From positions 1-6,091 of the forward strand of contig JBDRDO010000043.1 in NCBI GenBank assembly GCA_043820655.1: a DNA stretch of 6,091 bases, in the 5' to 3' direction. Below the pieces are notes generated by a model. It did not search any database. It saw only the letters and a program-made list of their open reading frames with translations, and had not been told where the DNA came from. The position numbers were made by a program, and so were the translations under genes. Shown here in pieces: positions 1 through 4,706 of this stretch (the first letter of the stretch is position 1; each line of letters begins with the position of its first letter). This DNA comes from JAZDEL01 sp043820655. Lineage in GTDB: Archaea > Iainarchaeota > Iainarchaeia > Iainarchaeales > JAZDEL01.

Positions 1-73
1 TGGGCCCGGGCGGGATCGAACCGCCGGTTTCCGCCTTGTAAAGGCGGCGTCATAACCGCTAGACCACGGGCCC
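1..73 (-). tRNA. tRNA-Val (anticodon UAC)
   Basis: Read on the minus strand, this folds into a complete cloverleaf. It has a 7-bp acceptor stem (GGGCCCG with CGGGCCC), a D arm (GTC/GAC stem around TAGCGGTTAT), an anticodon stem CCGCC/GGCGG with loop TTTACAA, a five-base variable region, and a T arm GGCGG/CCGCC around TTCGATC. The anticodon TAC lies at 38-40 and reads valine GUA codons. The discriminator base A is the window's first position, so any encoded CCA would lie outside. No intron is present in the anticodon loop. Confidence 0.96.
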
Positions 74-166
74 GCCGGACACATCCGGCGACGATGTGTG
101 CGGCTTTTAGCCGCACTTGCTCGCTTTCGCTCGCAACCGCCGGACACATCCGTGCGTGATGTGCAC
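72..166. repeat. Two-copy hairpin repeat upstream of the tRNA
   Basis: A 16-nt word (CCGCCGGACACATCCG) occurs at 72-87 and again at 137-152. Each copy is followed by the same short arm, so CACATC-N7-GATGTG can pair in both (80-98 and 145-163). Copy 1 can alternatively form a perfect 7-bp stem, CGCCGGA-CACA-TCCGGCG (73-90). Between the copies is a perfect 7-bp hairpin, GTGCGGC-TTTTA-GCCGCAC (98-116), and a GCTCGC direct repeat (119-124, 129-134) flanked by TTGC/GCAA. The function is not known. It may be a small genomic repeat or structured leader DNA between divergent transcription units. Confidence 0.6.
104..110 (-). promoter_or_regulatory. Possible TATA element for tRNA-Val
   Basis: On the minus strand the loop of the 98-116 hairpin reads CTAAAAG, centred about 34 nt upstream of the mature tRNA 5' end. 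That spacing would place transcription start about 8 nt before the tRNA, which suits an archaeal tRNA promoter. It is the only A/T-rich patch in an otherwise GC-rich flank, but it matches the TATA consensus poorly. Confidence 0.3.
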
Positions 167-216
167 CATCTCGCCTGACGCTCGATGACACTAATTTGAC
201 CGATTAAATTGCCTTG

Positions 217-232
217 GGAAATGTTTTTATAT
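217..232 (+). promoter_or_regulatory. BRE/TATA promoter of the leaderless 130-aa gene
   Basis: GGAAAT (217-222, BRE-like) is followed directly by TTTTTATAT (224-232). The TATA centre is 25 nt upstream of the A of the ATG at 253. That is the usual archaeal TATA-to-start distance, so transcription should begin at or next to the start codon, giving a leaderless mRNA. No Shine-Dalgarno sequence precedes the ATG, which agrees. Confidence 0.65.
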
Positions 233-252
233 GATTGAACCTTACTATTTGC

Positions 253-645
253 ATGGCTGTAGGGAATAAAATAAAGAAAACAGTTAACAAGCCCGCAGGA
301 GTGCTTTTCAAAAACCTCCTTGGTAACTTGGAGCGTGACTCTTGGGAGATAATACACAAGGGTGAACTTGAGCTTGCAGGCAAGAAAAAGGCAATGGAGA
401 TTTTCGGGGTTTCTTCTATGTTCGGAGGCTCAACATTGCTATCTGCCTATGTGCATGGTGCAAGGTATGTGCCTTTTTTTATTAGAGTGCACGAGGTTTC
501 CTCCGGAAAGTCGGAAATCCTTGCGATTGCCGGCGGTGCGGAGAAATTTTACGCAGAAGAATTCGGCCGTAATGAAAAGGTCGTTGAAAAGATTGTCAAA
601 TATTGTCTCGAAGCGCCAAAGCCTAAGCTGAAGCCTCTCTTTTAG
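253..645 (+). CDS. Unknown 130-aa protein
   Basis: I do not recognise this protein. It begins MAVGNKIKKTV and is a soluble, mixed alpha/beta-looking sequence with a basic N-terminus. A central segment (about residues 55-80) is rich in Gly, Ser and aromatics, and a C-terminal helix (about 98-120) is followed by a Pro/Lys tail ending KPKLKPLF. No signal peptide or convincing membrane helix is seen. The reading frame is also open from a TTG at 235, but the TATA box at 224-232 lies directly against that codon, so the ATG at 253 is the better start and would be leaderless. The gene stands alone, divergent from the tRNA and 76 nt before the next gene on the same strand. Confidence 0.75.
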   Translation: MAVGNKIKKTVNKPAGVLFKNLLGNLERDSWEIIHKGELELAGKKKAMEIFGVSSMFGGSTLLSAYVHGARYVPFFIRVHEVSSGKSEILAIAGGAEKFYAEEFGRNEKVVEKIVKYCLEAPKPKLKPLF

Positions 646-683
646 TGCTAAACTGCACCGCCAATATTCACAAAAACAAATCC

Positions 684-716
684 TTAAATAATACATCGGC
701 ACTATACCATCAGGTG
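684..716 (+). promoter_or_regulatory. TATA box and SD for the two-TM protein gene
   Basis: TTAAATAATA (684-693) is a good archaeal TATA box. Start of transcription about 26 nt from its centre would fall near 712-714. AGGTG (712-716), complementary to the archaeal 16S rRNA 3' end, sits 5 nt before the ATG at 722. If the start site is right, the leader is only about 8-10 nt and consists almost entirely of the SD. Confidence 0.5.
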
Positions 717-721
717 TTGTT

Positions 722-1195
722 ATGAGAAAACTGCTTTCATTCCGCGCGGGAGGCAGGACAATTCACTTGCCCCGCCTTATTGGTGCGTTCATCCTTTTCG
801 CCGCACTGCTTATGTTCGTTAAGGTAAGTGCGGAAATGTTTGAATCATGGGACAATTTAAAGGCAGTAAATCAGTGCTTTGAATCCGTTGACCCTGCGTA
901 TGTTAACACATCATTTGAATACTGCCAGGACAAGGCAATGGACTCAATCGGGGTTTATGTAAGCGACCATCAGGACAAATTAACAAGCAGGCAGTTCTGG
1001 GAAGTTTTATTGGGGCCGATAGTAAGCGTTTTGATATGGCTTGCCGTGCTCTCTTTTGGGTGGATGCTTTACAAGGCAAGCGACATTGTTGTTGTTATTG
1101 ATGACAATAATGCATCGCAGTTCGCGGGCTACTCGCTATATCCCAAGCCCGCAGTGCCGAAGCTTGGAAAAAGAAAAATAAAAAATAAGAAATAA
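722..1195 (+). CDS. Small membrane protein, two TM segments
   Basis: This is an unrecognised 157-aa protein. A basic N-terminus (MRKLLSFRAGGR) precedes a first membrane segment at about residues 18-36. An acidic/polar loop of about 55 residues containing two cysteines (C52 and C68) follows, then a second membrane segment at about 95-117. The C-terminal tail is cytoplasmic by the positive-inside rule and ends in a Lys/Arg cluster (residues 147-157). Both termini would be inside and the Cys-containing loop outside, where a C52-C68 disulfide is possible. The ATG is supported by AGGTG 5 nt upstream. The gene converges on dnaG with 3 nt between the stop codons, and its A-rich lysine codons lie opposite a T-rich stretch just past the dnaG stop. 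Confidence 0.8.
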   Translation: MRKLLSFRAGGRTIHLPRLIGAFILFAALLMFVKVSAEMFESWDNLKAVNQCFESVDPAYVNTSFEYCQDKAMDSIGVYVSDHQDKLTSRQFWEVLLGPIVSVLIWLAVLSFGWMLYKASDIVVVIDDNNASQFAGYSLYPKPAVPKLGKRKIKNKK

Positions 1196-1221
1196 GGCTT
1201 ATGCGCTAAACGCAAAAGCCT
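1165..1221 (-). terminator. Hairpin plus U-tract, probable dnaG terminator
   Basis: AGGCTT (1195-1200) pairs with AAGCCT (1216-1221). After an A/A mismatch, TGCG (1202-1205) pairs with CGCA (1211-1214) around the loop CTAAA. On the minus strand this stem covers the last dnaG codons and its stop, and is followed by a T-rich run (roughly 1192 down to 1165, with runs of 5-6 T). That resembles an intrinsic terminator, and U-rich tracts terminate archaeal RNA polymerase. The U-tract is the antisense of the neighbour's lysine codons. On the plus strand the same stem follows the 722-1195 stop codon but has no long T-run after it. Confidence 0.6.
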
Positions 1222-2905
1222 TCGTATTCTTTAATTCAGGGACTGCGCCCCTTTTAATGCCCACAAGATATTTTACATCCATCTCATCGGCCTTCTTAGC
1301 CAGGCGTGATGTGATTATGCCGTCAAACACAACAGCATGCACTCCCTTCGCCTTGCCAAGCTTTTCAACAAGTTCCTTGACATCGCATTCCGCCTTTTTC
1401 TTCATGCTTTTGTCAAACAGCCTTGCCTTCAACTTTCCGCTGACAGCCTTCATTGCGGGTGCAAATGACTTTGCCTCCTCGGCAGTGAGTTTCGGCTCGG
1501 GCTTAACAGCCTCCCTTGGCTCGTAATCCCTGCGTGCGCCTCCAAACCCTCCGCGTGAATCCCGCCTCGGCGGGCCGCGTGAACCTCTGTCCCTTGAGCC
1601 GTAGCTCGGCCTTGAATCACGCCTATTGCCTGATCCATATCCCGGCCTTGAATCCCTGCTCCCTGAGCCGTAGCCAAGGCGCTCCCCCGAGCCATAACTA
1701 GGCCTTGAATCACGTCTGTCCGAGCCATAACTCGGGCGGGAATCGCGCCTGTCCGAACCGTAGCTCGGCCTTGACTCGCGCTCCCCCGAGCCATAAGCAG
1801 GCCTTGAATCGCGCCTGTCAGATCCATAACTCGGGCGGGAATCGCGCCTTTCACCTGAGCCATAAGCAGGCCTTGAATCGCGCCTGTCCGAGCCATAACT
1901 CGGTCTTGAATCCCTGTTCCCTGATCCATACTCAGGCCTGCGGTCTGAATAACTGCCTTCCCTGGATCCTGACCTTTCCCCGTTGCCACCGGGATATTCG
2001 GGCCTTGAATCGCGCCTGTCATTGTAATTGCCTGCCCCGTAGCCGTTGCCTTCTCCGCGCCCTCCATTGGAATCGCGCCTTGCCGGCTTTTCATCCCCAA
2101 TGCTTACTTTCCTTTTCAGCGCAAGCAGTATTTCCTTCCCCGCAAGTTCCTCAACTTCCTTTCCATCGGGTGCATGCGCAATATATGCAACGCTTGCAAT
2201 CTGCTTTAGCTTGCGTGCATTAAGCTCGCCGCCCCTGTCCCCGTCAATAAAAACAGTGAGCTTCTTCCTCCTGCTCAGCTGAATAACAGTGGGGCTTATC
2301 TGCGAGCCGCCCATTCCGATGACATTTTTTATTCCGTTTTTGAGCAGGTTCAAAACATCCGCCCTGCCCTCAACAACGATTATTTCCTCGCTGTCATCAA
2401 TATCCGGTCCCGCGGGAATCTTGTCCCTGCCGTAGGCGCAGATTTTCGCCTTCCTAACGCCGCCGCGAATCTCATCCGCAAGCGCCTCACTTTCAGGCAT
2501 CTGCTCCTTCATCATCTTCTGCAATAATTCCTGTGCCCTGCCCTTTATCAGGTCCCTTTTTGCGCCGCGAACATCCTCTATGTTTGTTATATTGAACTTC
2601 GCATCGCACGGCCCGACTTTATCAACAAGCTCCACAGCAGCTGCGAGAATGCTTGTCTGCGCAGTGTCCATGCTGCTCGGCACTAAAATCTCGCCCTTGG
2701 TTTTGCCAAGGCTGGACTTTGCGTTTATCTCAATCCTCCCGACCTTTCCGTTCTTCTGAAGCTCCTTGAGGTCCATGTCCTCCCCAAGCAAGCCCTCACT
2801 CTGCCCGAAAATCGCGCCGATTATATCAGGCTTCTCAACAATTCCCGAGATTCCAAAATCTATATGGATCATGTATTTTACGGTATTTAAATAAGTTTTA
2901 GCCAT
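1199..2905 (-). CDS. dnaG: Archaeal DnaG-type primase with long disordered repeat insertion
   Basis: This is the archaeal DnaG-like protein, a Toprim-fold primase that in archaea is also known as an exosome-associated, RNA-binding factor. At 568 aa it is clearly longer than the 400-450 aa or so typical of the family. The N-terminal domain (about 1-150) carries KPDIIGAIFGQSEGLLG, the DMDLKELQKNGKVGRIEI region and VGPCDAKF. The Toprim core has EEIIVVEGRADV (173-184, catalytic Glu179), VFIDGDRGGE (218-227, metal-binding Asp221 and Asp223) and HAPDGKEVEEL. Residues about 277-462 form an Arg/Gly/Ser/Tyr repeat tract. The C-terminal domain (about 471-568) includes VVFDGIITSRLAKKADEMDVKYLVGIK. No zinc finger is seen, unlike bacterial DnaG. 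The ATG at 2905 is chosen because AGGAGGG lies 6 nt upstream and the family N-terminus (KTYLNTVKYMIHIDF) begins right there. The frame stays open upstream to 3064. It lies 121 nt downstream of the yggU-family gene. Confidence 0.96.
   Translation of the reverse strand: MAKTYLNTVKYMIHIDFGISGIVEKPDIIGAIFGQSEGLLGEDMDLKELQKNGKVGRIEINAKSSLGKTKGEILVPSSMDTAQTSILAAAVELVDKVGPCDAKFNITNIEDVRGAKRDLIKGRAQELLQKMMKEQMPESEALADEIRGGVRKAKICAYGRDKIPAGPDIDDSEEIIVVEGRADVLNLLKNGIKNVIGMGGSQISPTVIQLSRRKKLTVFIDGDRGGELNARKLKQIASVAYIAHAPDGKEVEELAGKEILLALKRKVSIGDEKPARRDSNGGRGEGNGYGAGNYNDRRDSRPEYPGGNGERSGSREGSYSDRRPEYGSGNRDSRPSYGSDRRDSRPAYGSGERRDSRPSYGSDRRDSRPAYGSGERESRPSYGSDRRDSRPSYGSDRRDSRPSYGSGERLGYGSGSRDSRPGYGSGNRRDSRPSYGSRDRGSRGPPRRDSRGGFGGARRDYEPREAVKPEPKLTAEEAKSFAPAMKAVSGKLKARLFDKSMKKKAECDVKELVEKLGKAKGVHAVVFDGIITSRLAKKADEMDVKYLVGIKRGAVPELKNTKAFAFSA
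1520..2077 (-). repeat. DSRP-x-YGS low-complexity repeat tract inside dnaG
   Basis: This stretch encodes about 186 residues dominated by R, D, S, G, Y and P. The core unit is R-(D/E)SRP-(S/A/G/E)-YGS-(D/G)-(R/ER). I count ten (D/E)SRPxY motifs plus two degenerate ones, mostly spaced 11 or 12 residues (33 or 36 nt) apart. The edges are Gly-rich: GGRGEGNGYGAG on the N side and RGSRGPPRRDSRGGFGG on the C side, the latter RGG-like. The composition predicts disorder. Because the repeat spacing is a multiple of three, long spurious open frames arise on both strands here, and none has independent support. Confidence 0.9.
1775..1912 (-). repeat. 69-nt tandem duplication within the repeat tract
   Basis: Two adjacent 69-nt units encode the same 23 residues (DSRPSYGSDRR then DSRPAYGSGERR or its near copy). 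A 32-nt stretch is identical at 1788-1819 and 1857-1888, exactly 69 nt apart. Near-identity at the DNA level, not only in protein, points to recent slippage or unequal recombination. Confidence 0.75.
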
Positions 2906-2911
2906 GTAATT

Positions 2912-2918
2912 CCCTCCT
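2912..2918 (-). promoter_or_regulatory. Strong ribosome binding site deciding the dnaG start
   Basis: On the minus strand AGGAGGG lies 6 nt before the ATG at 2905, a near-perfect match to the anti-SD of archaeal 16S rRNA. It selects this start over the in-frame ATGs at 2929 and 3064, neither of which has a comparable site. Confidence 0.8.
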
Positions 2919-3026
2919 GTGGCTGTCATTGCATTTTGCTGTCTGCAATTTCTCCTTTGTATTTTCCTTTGCTTTTTCGCATCGGCTCTTGCCTTTGCAG
3001 AATTAGGGGTTTTTTCGGGAAACTTT

Positions 3027-3296
3027 TTATTTTTCAAGGATTTTTTTAAGTTCGCTGTTTTCAAGCCCTTCCACGAAAACTTCCTTTTTCCGTGACTTCA
3101 GGCCGCGAACAATCCTTGCATTTTTCCCGAATTTTTTTTCAAGGACCTTAATCAATTCCCTGTTTGCCTTTCCCTCTATTGGCTTTGCCTTGAGCGCTAT
3201 TTTCAGCGCACCTGTGTCCCGGTTAAAACCGAGAAGTCCGGCGCATTTGGCGCCTGTTTTCACTTCAACAGCCAATGAAAGGCCTTTCTCAAGCAT
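3027..3296 (-). CDS. DUF167 / YggU family protein
   Basis: This 89-aa protein matches the small DUF167 (YggU, UPF0235) family over nearly its whole length. It has an N-terminal strand with VEVKTGAKCAGLLGF, the LKIALKAKPIEGKANRELIKVLEKKFG signature (about residues 31-57), and the IVRGLKSRKKEVFVEG strand-turn-strand near 62-77. The family is widespread in bacteria and archaea and adopts a small alpha/beta fold. Its biochemical role is not established. The length is typical and the fold looks intact. It precedes dnaG on the same strand by 121 nt, so the two may be co-transcribed, and it has its own upstream TATA element. The SD is weak (AGGTTT just before AAATG). Confidence 0.9.
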   Translation of the reverse strand: MLEKGLSLAVEVKTGAKCAGLLGFNRDTGALKIALKAKPIEGKANRELIKVLEKKFGKNARIVRGLKSRKKEVFVEGLENSELKKILEK

Positions 3297-3325
3297 TTAA
3301 ACCTAAAACCTAAAATTCAAACCAA

Positions 3326-3336
3326 TTAAATTTTTG
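3326..3336 (-). promoter_or_regulatory. TATA box for the yggU-family gene (and possibly dnaG)
   Basis: On the minus strand the sequence CCAAAAATTTAATTGG contains an AT-rich TATA-like core (3326-3336) with an upstream A-rich BRE-like part. Its centre is about 34 nt from the ATG at 3296, giving a predicted leader of about 8 nt. Confidence 0.45.
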
Positions 3337-3356
3337 GCTTATTTTGGTTCAATATG

Positions 3357-3388
3357 GCATACTGCCCTTGGCAGCATACTTTGCCCTA
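3357..3388. repeat. Imperfect tandem repeat in the divergent promoter region
   Basis: GCATACT occurs at 3357-3363 and 3374-3380. Each copy is followed by GCCCT (GCATACT-GCCCT, then GCATACTTT-GCCCT), giving an imperfect tandem repeat of period 17. Within it, CTGCC-CTT-GGCAG (3362-3374) is an inverted repeat. The position between two divergent TATA boxes suits an operator, but no regulator is identified. Confidence 0.4.
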
Positions 3389-3414
3389 ATTCTGAGATAA
3401 TTGCTGTTTGTTAG

Positions 3415-3427
3415 GGTATATTAATAT
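3415..3427 (+). promoter_or_regulatory. TATA box of the basic helical protein gene
   Basis: GGTATATTAATAT is a strong archaeal TATA match. Its 3' part, TTAATAT (3421-3427), aligns with TTAATAT at 3997-4003 upstream of the 79-aa gene, and both are followed by the same GC-rich leader box. Start of transcription is predicted near 3450, downstream of the ATG at 3428. That argues against using that ATG. Confidence 0.55.
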
Positions 3428-3444
3428 ATGGGTTCGGGCTTAAT

Positions 3445-3462
3445 TTCTGCGGGGCGGTGTTT
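3445..3462 (+). promoter_or_regulatory. Conserved leader/RBS box, copy 1
   Basis: TTCTGCGGGGCGGTGTTT starts 24 nt after the TTAATAT element. The GCGGTG part (3454-3459) resembles an SD and is 7 nt before the in-frame TTG at 3467. Near-identical boxes precede the genes at 4039 and 4824. Confidence 0.5.
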
Positions 3463-3466
3463 AAGC

Positions 3467-3982
3467 TTGGGTTTGCCGAAAAAGTTGAAAGGCACGAAAC
3501 AGGCATATGCCGCGCTGCCGATGGTAGAAAAGCTTACGAAGAAGCATCCGCATCTTATGCCCTGGAAGGATGCCATTGAAGGCCAGGCAAGCGCATTCAA
3601 ACTTGAGAAGCTGATAAACGGGCGAATGAAGAAGCAGCCAGAGCCCATGCCCTCTGGCTTTGAGATGTACGCGCGGCAGAGGCAGCGTGAACTGCTTATC
3701 CAGGATATAGATGCACTCATGGCCCCCGGCGCCGTTGACGGCATGATAAAGATAATAAACCGCGGCATAGGGAAACACCCTGCCAAGGGTGATATTATAA
3801 AGCACGCAATGCAGAGGAAGACATTCCTGAAGTACTGGGAAGAGGCCAGCAGCACCAACCATCCGACAAAGCTTGCAGACCTCATAAAGCGCATAAAGCG
3901 CATAAATACGGAGGACATGCGGTATCTGCTCCAATTTGTGGAGAACAAGAAAAAGAGGGTGGAGGGCTTCCGCCGCAGATAG
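3467..3982 (+). CDS. Unknown basic helical protein
   Basis: I do not recognise this protein. It is about 171 aa from the TTG at 3467, or 184 aa from an ATG at 3428. It is rich in Lys and Arg with no membrane segment. Predicted helices include PMVEKLTKKH, the FEMYARQRQRELLIQDIDALM stretch and DLIKRIKRINTEDMRYLLQFVENKKKRV, and the C-terminus is FRRR. The charge suggests nucleic-acid or ribosome contact, which is inference only. The TTG start is preferred because the ATG overlaps the TATA box and the TTG has an SD-like GCGGTG 7 nt upstream, in the same layout as the ATG of the next gene. The frame is certain and the start is not. A triple 9-nt repeat (3883-3909) encodes IKRIKRIN. Confidence 0.75.
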   Translation: MGLPKKLKGTKQAYAALPMVEKLTKKHPHLMPWKDAIEGQASAFKLEKLINGRMKKQPEPMPSGFEMYARQRQRELLIQDIDALMAPGAVDGMIKIINRGIGKHPAKGDIIKHAMQRKTFLKYWEEASSTNHPTKLADLIKRIKRINTEDMRYLLQFVENKKKRVEGFRRR

Positions 3983-3996
3983 GCGCATAAGGCAGG

Positions 3997-4003
3997 TTAA
4001 TAT
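3997..4003 (+). promoter_or_regulatory. TATA box of the 79-aa gene / hjc operon
   Basis: TTAATAT lies 14 nt after the previous stop codon. Its centre predicts transcription start near 4026, giving a leader of about 13 nt before the ATG at 4039. It appears to drive the two overlapping genes, the second of which is hjc. Confidence 0.5.
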
Positions 4004-4019
4004 GCCTGTTTGTGCTAAG

Positions 4020-4036
4020 TTCTGCGGGGCGTGTTT
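4020..4036 (+). promoter_or_regulatory. Conserved leader/RBS box, copy 2
   Basis: TTCTGCGGGGCGTGTTT starts 23 nt after the TTAATAT element. It differs from copy 1 by a single missing G. GGGGCGTG ends 5 nt before the ATG at 4039 and may act as a degenerate SD. Confidence 0.5.
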
Positions 4037-4038
4037 GC

Positions 4039-4278
4039 ATGGGGCGGCTGCTAAATTTTATCTCAAAGGGGTTGCGTAAACTGGCCGCTCCTGGAAAAGA
4101 ACGGGAAAGGGTTGTTGTGTTCCAAACAAAAAAGATAATGGGCACAAACAATATGGAAGAACTGAAGCGGAGTTGGGATGGGTTGCAGCGCCTCGATTTA
4201 GACCCCTTCCAAAAAGTCGCGCTCCAGAAGGTTATCCTTTTGAGGATTCGGGAACTTGAACAAGGCGGCAAAACATGA
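4039..4278 (+). CDS. Unknown 79-aa protein, operonic with hjc
   Basis: I do not recognise this protein. The N-terminal part (MGRLLNFISKGLRKLAAPGKERER) is basic and could form an amphipathic helix. A short strand-like segment (VVVFQTKKI) follows, then two helices (MEELKRSWDGLQRL and PFQKVALQKVILLRIRELEQ). There is no membrane span or cysteine cluster. The stop codon overlaps the hjc start as ATGA (4275-4278), so the two genes are translationally coupled. A GTG at 4012 would add nine residues but lies upstream of the predicted transcription start, so the ATG at 4039 is preferred. Coupling to hjc suggests a partner in junction processing, but nothing in the sequence proves this. Confidence 0.75.
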   Translation: MGRLLNFISKGLRKLAAPGKERERVVVFQTKKIMGTNNMEELKRSWDGLQRLDLDPFQKVALQKVILLRIRELEQGGKT

Positions 4279-4706
4279 CGCGTTACAGGAAAGGGGCGGA
4301 TGCGGAAAGGGAGCTTATACACAAGCTTTTCAATCTGGGTTTTTCAGTTGTGCGCACGGCAGGCAGCGGCTCCACATCCCTGCCGGCGCCGGATTTGATT
4401 GCCCTGAGCAGGGAAAAGCGCCTTGCATTTGAAAGCAAGGCATGGAACGCCGCGTATTTGAATATCTCAAACGCGCAGATGGAAGAACTGCAGGGCTGGT
4501 GCGAAAGGGCGGACGCGGAGCTTTATGTTGCATGGAAAATTCCGCGTGAAGGGTGGTTATTTCTGAAACCCGAGCACTTTGTCCAGACAGGCAAAAATTA
4601 CGCAATAACAAGAAAAAAGGCACTTTCCTCCGCACTTTCACTTTCAGTAATTGCGGGGCACCAGTCAAAACTGGGGCTTTCAAAGCCTGTGCAAAAGGCA
4701 CTTTAG
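4275..4706 (+). CDS. hjc: Holliday junction resolvase Hjc
   Basis: This 143-aa protein is an archaeal Hjc, a dimeric metal-dependent endonuclease that makes paired cuts at four-way DNA junctions arising in recombination and fork repair. It opens MTRYRKGADAERELIHKL, followed by GFSVVRTAGSGS, and matches the Pyrococcus Hjc N-terminus closely. The PD-(D/E)XK active-site residues are all present: Glu11, Arg12 and Arg27, Asp40 in PAPDLIAL, and Glu53 and Lys55 in LAFESKAW. The later region ELYVAWKIPREGWLFLKPEHF corresponds to the LAVKF...W-F-I strands of the family. At 143 aa it is somewhat longer than the Pyrococcus form because of a tail (about 120-143). It is the second gene of the ATGA-coupled pair. 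Confidence 0.95.
   Translation: MTRYRKGADAERELIHKLFNLGFSVVRTAGSGSTSLPAPDLIALSREKRLAFESKAWNAAYLNISNAQMEELQGWCERADAELYVAWKIPREGWLFLKPEHFVQTGKNYAITRKKALSSALSLSVIAGHQSKLGLSKPVQKAL

Noticed and set aside
235..252. TTG start adding six residues to the 130-aa protein
   Set aside because: The codon lies directly against the TATA box, upstream of where transcription should begin, and has no SD.
1..252. tRNA-flanking region as an integration (att) site
   Set aside because: The flank visible is the tRNA 5' side, whereas integration usually uses the 3' end, which lies at the window edge. No integrase or duplicated tRNA end is present.
1592..1918. Regular repeats of about 33-36 nt resembling a CRISPR array
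   Set aside because: The period is a multiple of three, the repeats encode the DSRPxYGS units in the dnaG frame, there are no unique spacers, and the flanking dnaG domains are continuous in the same frame.
1450..2223. Long open frames on both strands over the dnaG repeat tract
   Set aside because: They arise from low-complexity codons free of stops in other frames, have no RBS or promoter, and their compositions (Met/Gly/Gln- or Asn/Ser/His-rich) do not look like proteins.
2874..2927. Short minus-strand ORF before dnaG as a leader-peptide attenuator
   Set aside because: The 18-codon frame has no convincing SD, no run of regulatory codons and no terminator/antiterminator pair; it is mentioned only as part of the leader.
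3883..3909. Triple 9-nt repeat (CATAAAGCG) as a regulatory array
   Set aside because: It is in frame inside a coding region and encodes the basic IKRIKRIN helix; no regulatory role is needed to explain it.
3421..3988. Minus-strand ORFs opposite the basic helical gene
   Set aside because: They are Cys/Phe/Met-rich shadow translations without SD or TATA. The plus frame has a promoter, charged helices and consistent codon use.
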